From positions 4,650,001-4,714,000 of the forward strand of contig OY969786.1 of NCBI GenBank assembly GCA_963703075.1: a stretch of 64,000 nucleotides of DNA, written 5' to 3'. The notes under the pieces were generated by a model that had not been told where the DNA came from, made no database searches, and saw only the letters and a program-made list of their open reading frames with translations. The position numbers were made by a program, and so were the translations under genes. Position 1 is the first letter of the stretch; each line of letters opens with the position of its first letter. Below are positions 54,030-63,435 of the stretch, one piece after another. The DNA is from Korobacter sp963703075 (GTDB lineage: Bacteria; Acidobacteriota; Terriglobia; Terriglobales; Acidobacteriaceae).

Positions 54030-54947
54030 ATGCACTTACGCCGTCTTTTTCATACCGCGCTGACTGGAGTACTGCTCCTCTGTGGCTCCGGATGCCTTCT
54101 CCGCAGCCGCCCCGTGCCGGTCCGCATGAGTTCCGCGCCTTTGCAGTCCGCCACCCGCGACCAGCTCGTGCAAACCCTCAACGAAATCGCCTCCAAGATC
54201 AACACTTTGAGCGCCACCGTCGACATCGATGCCTCCACCGGCGGCTCGAAAAAGGGCAAGATCACCGAGTATCAGGAGATCCGCGGCTATCTGCTGGCCG
54301 AGAAGCCCAACTATCTCCGCCTCATTGGCTTGCTGCCCATCGTGCGCACCAAGGCATTCGATATGGTCAGCAATGGCGATACCTTCCAGCTTTCCATCCC
54401 TCCCAAGAACCGCTTCGTGATCGGTCATAACCAGATCAATAAGCCTTCTCCTTCGCCGCTGGAAAATCTTCGTCCCCAGCACATTAGCGACGCCCTCATG
54501 CTGCACGAAGTCGATCCAAAGAACGAGATCGCCGTGCTCGAAGGCTCAAACGAGATCATCCAGGACCCGAAGACCAAGCGCGACGTCGAGGAACCGAATT
54601 ACATCCTCGACATCATCCGCCGTGAGCCGAATGACGACTGGTACCTTGCGCGCAAGCTCTATTTCAGCCGCACCACTTTGCTGCCCTACCGTCAGGTTGT
54701 GTACGACCGCAACGGATACGTCGCCACCGACGCCAGCTATGATGACTTCAAGCCGATCAATGGCATGCAGTTTCCCAACCTGATCCGGATCTGGCGCCCG
54801 CAGGAGGAGTACACCGTCACCCTCCACATCGTGAAACTGGAGCTCAATAAGCCGATGACCCCCGATCAATTCGCGCTCGAGCAACCCCCCGGATCGACCC
54901 TCGTTAACCTCGACGACCATCTTCACACCGCCACCGGAGGCAATTAG
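54030..54947 (+). CDS. LolA-like outer-membrane-associated lipoprotein
   Basis: 305-residue protein with a lipobox CGSGC (Cys22) in MHLRRLFHTALTGVLLL, so anchored to a membrane. The rest resembles the LolA/outer-membrane lipoprotein-sorting fold in beta-strand pattern (NEIASKINTLSATVDID, GYLLAEKPNYLRLIGLLPIV). It precedes an ABC permease gene by 61 bp and may be its partner. The function is inferred from fold resemblance only. Confidence 0.75.
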   Translation: MHLRRLFHTALTGVLLLCGSGCLLRSRPVPVRMSSAPLQSATRDQLVQTLNEIASKINTLSATVDIDASTGGSKKGKITEYQEIRGYLLAEKPNYLRLIGLLPIVRTKAFDMVSNGDTFQLSIPPKNRFVIGHNQINKPSPSPLENLRPQHISDALMLHEVDPKNEIAVLEGSNEIIQDPKTKRDVEEPNYILDIIRREPNDDWYLARKLYFSRTTLLPYRQVVYDRNGYVATDASYDDFKPINGMQFPNLIRIWRPQEEYTVTLHIVKLELNKPMTPDQFALEQPPGSTLVNLDDHLHTATGGN

Positions 54948-55008
54948 CTAATCCTCCATGCTTGGCGGCTCCGTGCAGGATGCACGTATCCCGTACAATC
55001 GAACTGAC

Positions 55009-56130
55009 ATGATGAACCGGATGATTGTTTCGAACCTGGTGCACCGGCCGTTGCGGTCGGTAATCAGCATTGTCGCGATTGCGATTGAAGTCACCCTGAT
55101 CCTGCTGATCGTCGGCCTCTCCATCGGCATGCTGAACGACAGCAAGAAACGCACCGCCGGCATCGGGGCCGACGTGATGGTGCAGCCGCCGAACGCTTCC
55201 GTGCTGTCCAGTTTCAGCAGCGCCTCGGTTCCGATTAAAGTTGCCGACATTCTCGCCAAGCTCGATCACGTAGAAGCCGCGGTTCCGGTGGTGATGTCGA
55301 CTAACACTTCCGGCAGCCTCGAAGTGATCTATGGCATCGATCTCACCGAGGGCTCGCCCTACAATTTCGACAACACCGGAAGACCCTTTCACTACCTCGA
55401 AGGCGGCCCATTCCAGGGTCCCTACGACATCCTGGTTGACGACTACTTCGCCAGTGACAAGCACGTGAAAGTCGGGGATAAGCTCGAGTTGTTCAACCAC
55501 GATTTCCGTGTCTCCGGCATTGTGGAGAACGGTAAGGGCGCCCGGAAGTTCGTTCCGATTGCCACCTTGCAGGACCTGATGGGTTCGACCGGCAAAGCCA
55601 GCATGTTCTACCTGCGCCTCGACCATCCGGAAAACGCAGACTTGGTGGTGCAGGAGATCAAGGAAGTCCCTGCCATGTCGAACTACACGGCGCGCTCACT
55701 GCAGGCCTTTCTCTCGATGATGACGGTGCAGAACTTGCCGGGATTCGCAAATTTCATCCGGGTCGTGGTGGGAATCTCGATGATCATCGGCTTTATCGTG
55801 ATTTTCCAGTCGATGTACACCGCCGTCATGGAGCGCACCCGCGAGATTGGGATCCTCAAATCCTTGGGCGCGGATAAGCTCTATATCGTTCGTCTCATCC
55901 TGCGTGAGACCCTGACCCTCGCCATCTGTGGCATCGCCCTGGGAATCGGCGTCAGCTATCTCGCAAAGGTTGGGATTCGCGCCAAGTTCCCGCTCATGAC
56001 CGTCCAGATGACGGCCCCATGGATCGGTTACGCGACCCTGATTGCAATCGTTGGCGCCATGCTCGGCGCGATCTATCCCGCCGTGAAGGCCGCCCAGAAA
56101 GACCCCATCGACGCCCTCGCGTACGAGTAA
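55009..56130 (+). CDS. MacB/FtsX-type ABC transporter permease
   Basis: 373 residues from the Met at 55009. A first membrane helix (about 14-36), a large periplasmic MacB-type domain (about 45-240) and three C-terminal helices with the FtsX domain (VVGISMIIGFIVIFQSMYTA, ERTREIGILKSLGADK). The ATPase subunit is not next to it. The family exports lipoproteins or signals mechanically. It may cooperate with the LolA-like gene upstream; their nature as a lipoprotein-export pair is an inference. Confidence 0.88.
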   Translation: MMNRMIVSNLVHRPLRSVISIVAIAIEVTLILLIVGLSIGMLNDSKKRTAGIGADVMVQPPNASVLSSFSSASVPIKVADILAKLDHVEAAVPVVMSTNTSGSLEVIYGIDLTEGSPYNFDNTGRPFHYLEGGPFQGPYDILVDDYFASDKHVKVGDKLELFNHDFRVSGIVENGKGARKFVPIATLQDLMGSTGKASMFYLRLDHPENADLVVQEIKEVPAMSNYTARSLQAFLSMMTVQNLPGFANFIRVVVGISMIIGFIVIFQSMYTAVMERTREIGILKSLGADKLYIVRLILRETLTLAICGIALGIGVSYLAKVGIRAKFPLMTVQMTAPWIGYATLIAIVGAMLGAIYPAVKAAQKDPIDALAYE

Positions 56131-56137
56131 GTCTCGC

Positions 56138-56980
56138 TTATTTGTAGCGAAAGTTGACTTCCACGTTGATGAAAACCGCAACCGGTTGACCGTCATGGGT
56201 AGCGGGTTCAAATTTCCACTTGGAAACGGCTTGGGCGGCCGACAAGTCGAAACCGCTGGACTCGCTCTTCTTCACGAAAATCGTCGATGGGTGGCCGGAC
56301 GCGTCAACAATCAAGCCCAGTACTACCAACCCGTGGAAGTCTTTATTGCGGGGCGCTCCCGGCGGGAATGCCGGGTCCGGCGTAGAAAGCGCTCGCGGTA
56401 CGGTCGCGTTTTCTCCTACCTGGTTCAGCAAACGTTCGCCATTCGGTAAACATAAACCGGTCGCGGGGTAGTGCACGTGTTCGGGCTTGCCCACGTGCTC
56501 AACAAGCAGTTGCTGGCGGATCTCTTTTTCATGCGCGGTGCAGGGCGGAAGCATCTGGTCCGTCGGCTTGTAGAAGACGCTCCAGATCGCTTGCTCCGCC
56601 GCGGCTGTATCCGCGTTGGGAGGAAGATCGATCTCGACCCGCCGGTTCATCCATCCTTTGCGAAAGGAGATCTTGTCCAGGGCTGCGTCGTAATACATCA
56701 GGGGAAGATCGCCGGTGAAGATGATGCGTTTCGAGGATGCTTTGATTTCGGCGATGTGGATGAGGGCGTCCGTGGGACCAAAGCCTTTTTCCCCCGTCCC
56801 GACTAGCTGGCCCGTAGGAGAAAAATGGAGATCTGCGGAACGGTAAAAGTCGCGGACGATCATGACTTTGTCGCGGAGGGCAGAGATTTCAGGGAAGGTT
56901 TGGTCCGCAGCAAAGGATGTTGTGGCGAAGACGCTGCTAAAGAAAGAGAAAAGCAGGAGCAGGACCCGGCGATTCGGCAC
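56138..56980 (-). CDS. exported protein with a C-terminal TonB-like domain
   Basis: 280 residues from GTG at 56980, which opens with a signal peptide (VLLLLFSFFSSVFATTSFA). The frame continues upstream to 57208 without conserved sequence. The middle part is unrecognised. Residues about 205-280 (GLVVLGLIVDASGHPSTIFV, AAQAVSKWKFEPATHDGQPV, ending FINVEVNFRYK) match the TonB C-terminal domain. Without an inner-membrane anchor or Pro-rich spacer it cannot transduce energy in the usual way. Confidence 0.78.
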   Translation of the reverse strand: MPNRRVLLLLFSFFSSVFATTSFAADQTFPEISALRDKVMIVRDFYRSADLHFSPTGQLVGTGEKGFGPTDALIHIAEIKASSKRIIFTGDLPLMYYDAALDKISFRKGWMNRRVEIDLPPNADTAAAEQAIWSVFYKPTDQMLPPCTAHEKEIRQQLLVEHVGKPEHVHYPATGLCLPNGERLLNQVGENATVPRALSTPDPAFPPGAPRNKDFHGLVVLGLIVDASGHPSTIFVKKSESSGFDLSAAQAVSKWKFEPATHDGQPVAVFINVEVNFRYK

Positions 56981-57097
56981 GATCAGGATTGTAGAGCGAA
57001 GGTATTGGTTTGTACTCTCTTTTCCGCTACAATCGAAATCAGCCTTTGGTATTGCCCGCAAAGGGCAGGGTAAGTAGTTGACCGGGAGCGGTGTGCG

Positions 57098-57127
57098 TTG
57101 ACATCGCCCGCTCGCGTTCGTTACACT
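57098..57127 (+). promoter_or_regulatory. promoter of rplM-rpsI
   Basis: TTGACA (57098-57103), an 18-bp spacer and TACACT (57122-57127). It fits a sigma70 promoter and lies 116 bp before the rplM ATG, leaving an about 110-nt leader. Confidence 0.65.
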
Positions 57128-57242
57128 TAAGGCTTCTGTAGTTCTGCGTTTGCCCGTTCGGTGGTTCCCAGCGCGTTCTCGCGCGCCGGCTGACACAGCG
57201 GTTATCATTCGCGGGTTTTTCCATTATCTGGGAGAGTTTGAG

Positions 57243-57671
57243 ATGTCCACGTATTTCCCCAAAGGGGAAGTTGCGCGCAACTGGTTTGTTGTTGATGCCG
57301 ATGGCCAGACCTTGGGTCGGCTGGCGTCCCGCGTGGCGCGCATCCTGAGCGGCAAGGACAACCCTAAGTACACGCCGTTTCTCGACACTGGCGACCATGT
57401 CGTCGTAATCAACGCCGAAAAGATCAAAATCACCGGTCTGAAGGCGGACAAGAAGAAGTATTACCACTACTCCGGCTTTCCCGGCGGCATGAAGGAAGAA
57501 GAGTTCCTCAAGCGGTTGGAGCGGCGCCCGGAATTGATCCTCGAAGAAGCGATCAAGGGTATGCTGCCGAAGTCGAAGCTCGGCAAGGCCATGGGCGGCA
57601 AGCTGAAGGTGTACAAGGGCGCGCAGCATCCGCACTTGGCGCAGCAGCCGAAGAGCTTGGCGAACGCATAA
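57243..57671 (+). CDS. rplM: 50S ribosomal protein L13
   Basis: 142 residues. Starts MSTYFPKGEVARNWFVVDAD with the family segment GQTLGRLASRVARILSGKDN, GDHVVVINAEKIKITG, and ends PHLAQQPKSLANA. The ATG at 57243 fits this N-terminus, with GGAGAG nearby. It is 53 bp ahead of rpsI, the conserved L13-S9 pair. Confidence 0.97.
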   Translation: MSTYFPKGEVARNWFVVDADGQTLGRLASRVARILSGKDNPKYTPFLDTGDHVVVINAEKIKITGLKADKKKYYHYSGFPGGMKEEEFLKRLERRPELILEEAIKGMLPKSKLGKAMGGKLKVYKGAQHPHLAQQPKSLANA

Positions 57672-57724
57672 CAGAGATCTAAGAAGGGTAAGGGCGGCAG
57701 CTTCGCCCGGCGAAAACATTCGAA

Positions 57725-58120
<396 letters not shown>

Positions 58121-58377
58121 ACGGTGCTGGTTACCCACCCCGGTCGGTTGCGACAGGGTGGGGCACCACAGTTGGATAGCTCGTATTTTGTGGTTCTGGG
58201 GATGCGAGCCGAATGCAGTACCGGAACGAAATCTTTCCGCACCCGCACTGTACGGGGCGGGTATCGGAATGGAAATCCTGAGCGACCTGGGCCGATTTTG
58301 GTATCCGGGGCCCCCAACGAACGCTGGTTTTGCGCTTGGCGGGGTGGTCGAAGGATGCAATCCAAATAGGAGGTAGT

Positions 58378-59298
58378 TTGGCTAACATCACCATGAAGGA
58401 GTTGCTCGAAGCGGGCGTTCACTTCGGGCACCAGACCAAGCGCTGGAACCCAAAGATGAAGGAATATATCTTTGGCGAGCGCAACGGGATTTACATCATC
58501 GATCTTCAGAAGACCCTGAAGATGTTCAAAGAGGCGTCGAAGTTTGTTTCCGATGTCGCCGCCGAGGGCAAGCTGGTCCTGTTTGTCGGCACCAAGCGCC
58601 AGGCACAGGATGCTGTCGCTGAAGAAGCCAAGCGCTGCGGCATGTTCTACATTAACCATCGCTGGCTGGGTGGCCTGCTCACCAATTGGGTGACGGTACA
58701 GAAATCGGTGAAGCGGCTGAAGGAACTCGACGAGATGGCCACCGATGGCCGTTACGAGCTGCTCCCGAAGAAAGAAGTCATCAAGCTTGAGCGCGAGCGC
58801 AAGCACCTGCAGGAAAACCTTGCGGGTATCAAGAATTTGAACCGCCTGCCCGACGCAATTTTCGTGATCGACTCCAACAAGGAGCAGATCGCGGTCAAAG
58901 AAGCGCGCAAGCTGGGAATCCCAGTGGTTGCGGTGGTAGACACGAATTGCGATCCGACTGAAGTCGATTATGTGATCCCGGGCAACGATGACGCGCTACG
59001 CGCGATTCGCCTGTTCGCTTCGAAGATCGCCGACTCGGTGGCTGAGGGTGCGCAACTCGCCGATAAGTCGATGCTCGACAACGCCAACGTTGGAACCGCA
59101 ACCGAAGAGGTTCCGCAAAGCTACATCGGCGATGACGAAGAGCACGGCCTGGCCAATCCGACAGACGAAGCTGCGGCTGCAGCCGCGCCTGCCGAAGCCG
59201 AGAGTGAAGAGATCAACATGGAAGAGGTGCTCGGCAAGGGCGTGCGTAAGCAGCCTGCCAGCGAGAACCTCGAAGCCGCCGCGGCGGAGCAGAAGTAA
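58378..59298 (+). CDS. rpsB: 30S ribosomal protein S2
   Basis: 306 residues. The start is TTG at 58378, with AGGAGG 4 bp upstream, giving the usual MANITMKELLEAGVHFGHQT. Further motifs are FVGTKRQAQDAVAEEAKRCG and the GIPVVAVVDTNCDP segment. The C-terminus is extended by about 60 acidic, Ala/Glu-rich residues compared with E. coli S2 (241). The 257 bp in front hold a G/C-rich leader with a CCCACCC/GGGTGGG stem that might allow autoregulation. It is separated from tsf by a terminator. Confidence 0.97.
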   Translation: MANITMKELLEAGVHFGHQTKRWNPKMKEYIFGERNGIYIIDLQKTLKMFKEASKFVSDVAAEGKLVLFVGTKRQAQDAVAEEAKRCGMFYINHRWLGGLLTNWVTVQKSVKRLKELDEMATDGRYELLPKKEVIKLERERKHLQENLAGIKNLNRLPDAIFVIDSNKEQIAVKEARKLGIPVVAVVDTNCDPTEVDYVIPGNDDALRAIRLFASKIADSVAEGAQLADKSMLDNANVGTATEEVPQSYIGDDEEHGLANPTDEAAAAAAPAEAESEEINMEEVLGKGVRKQPASENLEAAAAEQK

Positions 59299-59350
59299 GA
59301 GCCTCGAACGTTCGTTCGGGGCGTGAGCCCCTGAGGTACCTGGGACACAG

Positions 59351-59381
59351 ACCCGCGTGCAACAGTGGCGCGGGTTCTTTT
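59351..59381 (+). terminator. rho-independent terminator after rpsB
   Basis: 7-bp arms ACCCGCG/CGCGGGT (59351-59357 and 59369-59375) followed by TTCTTTTG. It lies between rpsB and tsf and may reduce readthrough into tsf. Confidence 0.75.
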
Positions 59382-59579
59382 GTATGTGGCAACCGTCCGA
59401 TCGCCGTTTGAGTCCGGCGGCAGGGTTGCGGAATCTAATGTCTGTACAGTTTTATCCGGTGCCCTTTCGTTCGGCTCGTGATGGTCGATGTTAAGGCGAC
59501 ATAAGCAGTGGGTTCTCAAGGCGCTCGGTTTCGAAGCGGCATTTAAACAGGATTTCTACGATCCGGATTGGAAGAGGAA

Positions 59580-60239
59580 GTGAGCACAACAACCGTGAAT
59601 ATCAGTGCAGGACAAGTAAAGGAACTCCGGGAAAAGACCAACGCTCCGATGATGGATTGCAAGAACGCCCTCACCGAAGCCAAGGGAGACATCGAGCAGG
59701 CGATCGTCATTCTTCGCAAGAAGGGCATTGCCTCGGCGGCGAAAAAGGCCACGCGCACTACGAGCGAAGGCTTGGTGGTGAGCTATATCCACGCCGGGGG
59801 CAAAATTGGTGTCCTCGTGGAAGTGAACTGCGAGAGCGATTTCGTCGCCCGCACCGAGCAGTTCAAGGAGCTCACCCACGACATCGCGATGCACATCGCG
59901 GCCAGCGATCCTAAGTTCATCCGCCGGGAAGACGTTACGCCCGAGTACATGGAAAAAGAAAAGGACATTGCCCGCGATCAGGCTGCCAAGACCGGCAAGC
60001 CCGCCCCGGTGATCGAGAAGATCGTCGAGGGCAAGATGGCCAAGTTCTACGAGGAAGTGTGCCTGCTCGAGCAGCCCTTCATCAAGGAGCAGACCATCAC
60101 CGTCGGCCAGTTGATCGCCACCACCGTAGGCAAGCTCGGCGAGAACATCTCCGTGAAGCGCTTCGCGCGCTTCAAGGTCGGCGATGTAGGCGAGACCATC
60201 GCCATCTCCAAAGCCGCGGCTGAAGAAAAGGCAGAGTAA
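59580..60239 (+). CDS. tsf: translation elongation factor Ts
   Basis: 219 residues of the shorter EF-Ts form (E. coli has 283). The N-terminal UBA-like part (SAGQVKELREKTNAPMMDCK) and the TDFVAR-type core (VNCESDFVARTEQFKEL) are intact. The GTG at 59580 is preferred since AGAGGA sits about 5 bp upstream. It exchanges GDP on EF-Tu and follows rpsB in the standard order. Confidence 0.96.
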   Translation: MSTTTVNISAGQVKELREKTNAPMMDCKNALTEAKGDIEQAIVILRKKGIASAAKKATRTTSEGLVVSYIHAGGKIGVLVEVNCESDFVARTEQFKELTHDIAMHIAASDPKFIRREDVTPEYMEKEKDIARDQAAKTGKPAPVIEKIVEGKMAKFYEEVCLLEQPFIKEQTITVGQLIATTVGKLGENISVKRFARFKVGDVGETIAISKAAAEEKAE

Positions 60240-60305
60240 GGTTCATCCAAGGAATTCGGTGCGGAAGACGCCCCAACCTTCGCGCATCGCAGTCACTGAT
60301 TCCTG

Positions 60306-60334
60306 AAGGGCGGCTTCGGCCGCCCTTTTCTTTT
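60306..60334 (+). terminator. rho-independent terminator of tsf
   Basis: 9-bp arms AAGGGCGGC/GCCGCCCTT with a stable TTCG tetraloop, then a T-rich tract. It also lies 11 bp from the stop of the convergent Spy-like gene. Confidence 0.92.
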
Positions 60335-60344
60335 GTGCCCAGCA

Positions 60345-60713
60345 TCAGTTCCCATGCTGCCCATGGTGCATGTCCTCTTCCATCTGGTCCAACTTTTTCT
60401 TCTGCTCGTCGCTCAGCAGCTGGCGCGCCTTTCGGTCTGCCTTGTAAAACACCTGTTTTGCAAGGCCCGCGCGCTCATCGGGCGACATGCTTTCGTCCTG
60501 CATGATCTTCTCCGTAGCATCGTGCATTTCCTGCAGGATCGGCCGTACTTTGGCCTGCTGGTCCGTCGTCAGGTCGAGCTTCTCGGACAGCATTTTGACG
60601 TGCTGGTCAACGTCCGAAATCGCGGCGGCGCTCTGCGTCTGTGCGGATAGCGCCACTGCCGTTAACGCGAATATCGCTAACAAATTCATTCCCAGCAATC
60701 GAATTCGGTTCAT
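60345..60713 (-). CDS. small exported LTxxQ-type (Spy/CpxP-like) helical protein
   Basis: 122 residues from the Met at 60713, chosen for the AAAGGAG site directly upstream; the much longer frame is not conserved. A signal peptide (ending LSAQT) precedes an all-helical, charged domain with LTTDQQAKVRPILQEM and LSDEQKKKLDQMEEDMHHGQ, which resembles periplasmic Spy/CpxP chaperones or metal-sensor-like proteins. The C-terminus MHHGQHGN is His-rich and could bind metal. It is divergent from the frameshifted TetR gene. Confidence 0.78.
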   Translation of the reverse strand: MNRIRLLGMNLLAIFALTAVALSAQTQSAAAISDVDQHVKMLSEKLDLTTDQQAKVRPILQEMHDATEKIMQDESMSPDERAGLAKQVFYKADRKARQLLSDEQKKKLDQMEEDMHHGQHGN

Positions 60714-60843
60714 ATTCCACTCCTTTGCGATTCCGAAAACTTGACTCGAAGCCGTACACTTGGCGTCCGGTGATTCGCACTCTACCGTGCGAAACTTTCC
60801 GCGTCGAGGTCTCTCGCCCGGTTGCTGAACAAAGAGGCGGTCA

Positions 60844-61498
60844 ATGTCCAGGAATGAGCGCTCGAAGGCTCTGGAACACACTTTGTCTGCCAAGCCGCAG
60901 ATGAAAAAGCCGCGCAAAACCGACGAGCGTACCCGCCGAACCTGCGAACGCCTCGGCATGGCGCTCCTCACCCTCATTCAGGAGCGGACCGATCGATCGT
61001 GTCACCGTGCAGGAAGTGCTGGATCGCGCGGGAGTCGGACGATCCACCTTCTACGTCCACTATCGTGATAAGGACGACCTGCTTCTCAGCCAGTTGGAAA
61101 TGTTCCTGGAAGTGATGAGCACGCTGCTCAGAGCGCGGAAGGAAAAATCAGATCGGGTAGCGCCGGTGGAGGAGATGTTTGCGCACATCGGGCAGGAGAA
61201 TAAGCTTTACCGTGCCCTTGCAGACTCCGGCAAGCTCAACGACTTCTTCGAGCTTGCGCAAGGCTATTTTGCCCGCGGGATCGCGCAGCGCCTCAGGGAA
61301 TCCCGGCGCCTGTCGAACCGTCCGCAAGCTAAAATAGCCGCACGTGCCGCTGCCTTAGCGGGAAGCCTTCTCTCACTGCTTCGCTGGTGGATCGATCGAC
61401 AGGGTAAACAGTCGCCACGGGAAATGGACCAGCTGTTTCACGAGATGGTATGGGGAGGTCTCACTAAACCGACGGAAGCCTTAACTGGCCGCAACTGA
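60844..61498 (+). pseudogene. TetR-family regulator interrupted by a +1 frameshift
   Basis: The helix-turn-helix is split across two frames. Frame one from 60844 gives KKPRKTDERTRRTCERLGMA and LLTLIQER; frame two picks up with TVQEVLDRAGVGRSTFYVHY and continues for about 160 residues of TetR C-terminal domain. The shift lies at about 60984-60998, in the slip-prone context GATCGATCG. Removing one base there (for example the A at 60988) restores IQERPIDRVTVQEVL, the usual TetR sequence. A sequencing error and a real inactivation are both possible. The restored protein would have about 217 residues. Confidence 0.8.
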
Positions 61499-61518
61499 TT
61501 TCAAGCTGCCGTGAGCGA

Positions 61519-62709
61519 CTACTTCTCTACCAGGAGAGGAGCCGGTTCCGTCACCAAATCTGCTCGCGCCCGGTAGGCCCGCCAGCGCGTGAACAAAATC
61601 TTCACCGTCGCCATCAGCGGTACGGAAAGGTAGATCCCAATCACTCCCGCCAACTCGCCGCCGGCAAGAACGCCAAATATCGTCAGGATGGGATGCAGCT
61701 CGACCTTGCTGCCGAGCAGTCGTGGCGAGATGACATAGTCCTGCACCACCCGCCATACGCCGAGAAAAATAAACACCCACAGAATATGTTGGTAGCTCAA
61801 TCCGAAGCAGATTCCGATAATCCCGACCGCCGCCACTGCCGGACCGACCAGCGGAATGAATTCCAGCAGCCCGGCAACGACGCCCAGAACATACGCGTAA
61901 GGCACGCGTAGCAGGGACAGGCTGACGGTGTACACCAGCCCGGAGATCAACGCCAGCAGCAACTGGGCACGGACGAACTGCGACAGCATCTGGTCCACGT
62001 CTGACATCAGGTTCGAAAGAAATTCGCGCTTATGCGGGTCACTGACGAGATTCTGCAAGCCCCGGCGAAAATCCCTCTTATCTTTGAGGAAGAACACCCC
62101 GATAATGGGGATGATTACGATCCATCCCACGTTCGTCAGTAGTTCGGCCAACTTAGCGCCGCTCTGGCTGACGAAGGCAACGATTTGTTCCTGGTGAGCA
62201 GCGAGGAAAACTTGCAGCCGGGCCGACGTTTCGTTGCTCCAGCCGTGCCGGTTTCCGACCACATAAGCGATATTCCCGCTCGCTACCTTCTCGTAAAGCG
62301 AAGGCAGGGATTGCCCCAGTTTCTGCCCTTCCGAGAAAACTCGCGGGCCGACAAGGACTCCGACCAGGGCCAAAGCGGCAAACAGCAGGATGTAAACGAT
62401 GACAATCGCCAGGCCGCGCGAGTTCCTCACCCACGGTTGGATACGCCCAACCACCGGCTCAAAAAGGTAAGCAAACAGCAGCGCGAAGAGGAAAAGGATC
62501 AGGGTCTCGCGCACGGCGTAAACGAACGCGACCACGGCGGCAAAGATCAGGGCGGTGGTGAGTACGCGAACTGTTCGGCTGTCCAGCAATTCGATCACTT
62601 GCTCCTGCTGGTTTGATGCGGGATTTGTGCAAGCTGCACAGATCCGGGAAAATGCCTCGCGGCGGTCTGCGCCCGGCGTTTTTCCCGGCTTTCTGGCCTC
62701 TCTCGGCAT
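61519..62709 (-). CDS. AI-2E family transporter (PerM-like), copy 2
   Basis: 396 residues with about eight membrane helices in the AI-2E permease pattern (GVLVGPRVFSEGQKLGQSLP, VAGLLEFIPLVGPAVAAVGI, SPRLLGSKVELHPILTIFGV). The first about 40 residues are polar with two Cys and may not be part of the mature start. It converges with the TetR frame. Only distant likeness to the copy at 51195 is seen by eye, so it is not a recent duplicate. Confidence 0.87.
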   Translation of the reverse strand: MPREARKPGKTPGADRREAFSRICAACTNPASNQQEQVIELLDSRTVRVLTTALIFAAVVAFVYAVRETLILFLFALLFAYLFEPVVGRIQPWVRNSRGLAIVIVYILLFAALALVGVLVGPRVFSEGQKLGQSLPSLYEKVASGNIAYVVGNRHGWSNETSARLQVFLAAHQEQIVAFVSQSGAKLAELLTNVGWIVIIPIIGVFFLKDKRDFRRGLQNLVSDPHKREFLSNLMSDVDQMLSQFVRAQLLLALISGLVYTVSLSLLRVPYAYVLGVVAGLLEFIPLVGPAVAAVGIIGICFGLSYQHILWVFIFLGVWRVVQDYVISPRLLGSKVELHPILTIFGVLAGGELAGVIGIYLSVPLMATVKILFTRWRAYRARADLVTEPAPLLVEK

Positions 62710-62884
62710 GGTACGCGGGTTCCGGGCCGGCCTGTCGATTGCAAAGTTGGTTCCTGATTTTGCGCCAACATCTGCCTCGCACCATTTACTCTAGGGAAGA
62801 AGTCCTGTGCGACCCCGGAATGGATTGCCTGGGATGCCGCCGGGCCTTAAAATCAACCCTTCACCCTTAAGCGGAAAGAGCATT

Positions 62885-63385
62885 TTGAAGCGAGTCACAG
62901 CCATCTATCCGGGTTCCTTTGATCCGGTCACGAACGGGCATCTCGACCTGATTCATCGCGGGGCGAAGATCTTCGACGAACTGGTTGTCGCCATCCTGCG
63001 GAACCCGGAAAAAGACCCGCTCTTTACCGTGCCGGAGCGGCGCGAGATGCTGGAAGAAATGACGCGCGAGCTGCCCAACGTTCGTATCGACGTCTTCGAG
63101 GGGTTGCTGGTCGAATACGCCCGCGAGAACGGTGCAGCCGCCGTGTTACGCGGTATCCGCGCCATCAGCGATTACGAGTACGAGTTGCAGATGGCCATGA
63201 TGAATCGCAAACTCGATCCCGGGCTGGAAACGATTTTCATGATGCCGGCGGAAAAATATTCTTACCTGAGCTCGCGCCTGGTGCGCGAAGTCGCGCGTCT
63301 AGGCGGTTCGGTGGAGGGATTGGTGCCTCCCATGGTCGCCGATCGCCTTCGTTCCAAGGTCGACGGCATCGGCAAATCTCGCTGA
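62885..63385 (+). CDS. coaD: phosphopantetheine adenylyltransferase
   Basis: 166 residues from TTG at 62885. Adds AMP to 4'-phosphopantetheine, the penultimate step of CoA synthesis. Motifs are the nucleotidyltransferase site AIYPGSFDPVTNGHLDLI (TxGH) and SYLSSRLVREVA (SSxxR). GGAAAGAG lies 7 bp upstream of the TTG. Longer readings from 62807 add no family sequence. Confidence 0.95.
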   Translation: MKRVTAIYPGSFDPVTNGHLDLIHRGAKIFDELVVAILRNPEKDPLFTVPERREMLEEMTRELPNVRIDVFEGLLVEYARENGAAAVLRGIRAISDYEYELQMAMMNRKLDPGLETIFMMPAEKYSYLSSRLVREVARLGGSVEGLVPPMVADRLRSKVDGIGKSR

Positions 63386-63435
63386 GTGCTGGCATCAGAG
63401 CAACGCGGTAAAAGTCTATTTAGGAGAAATCGTTC

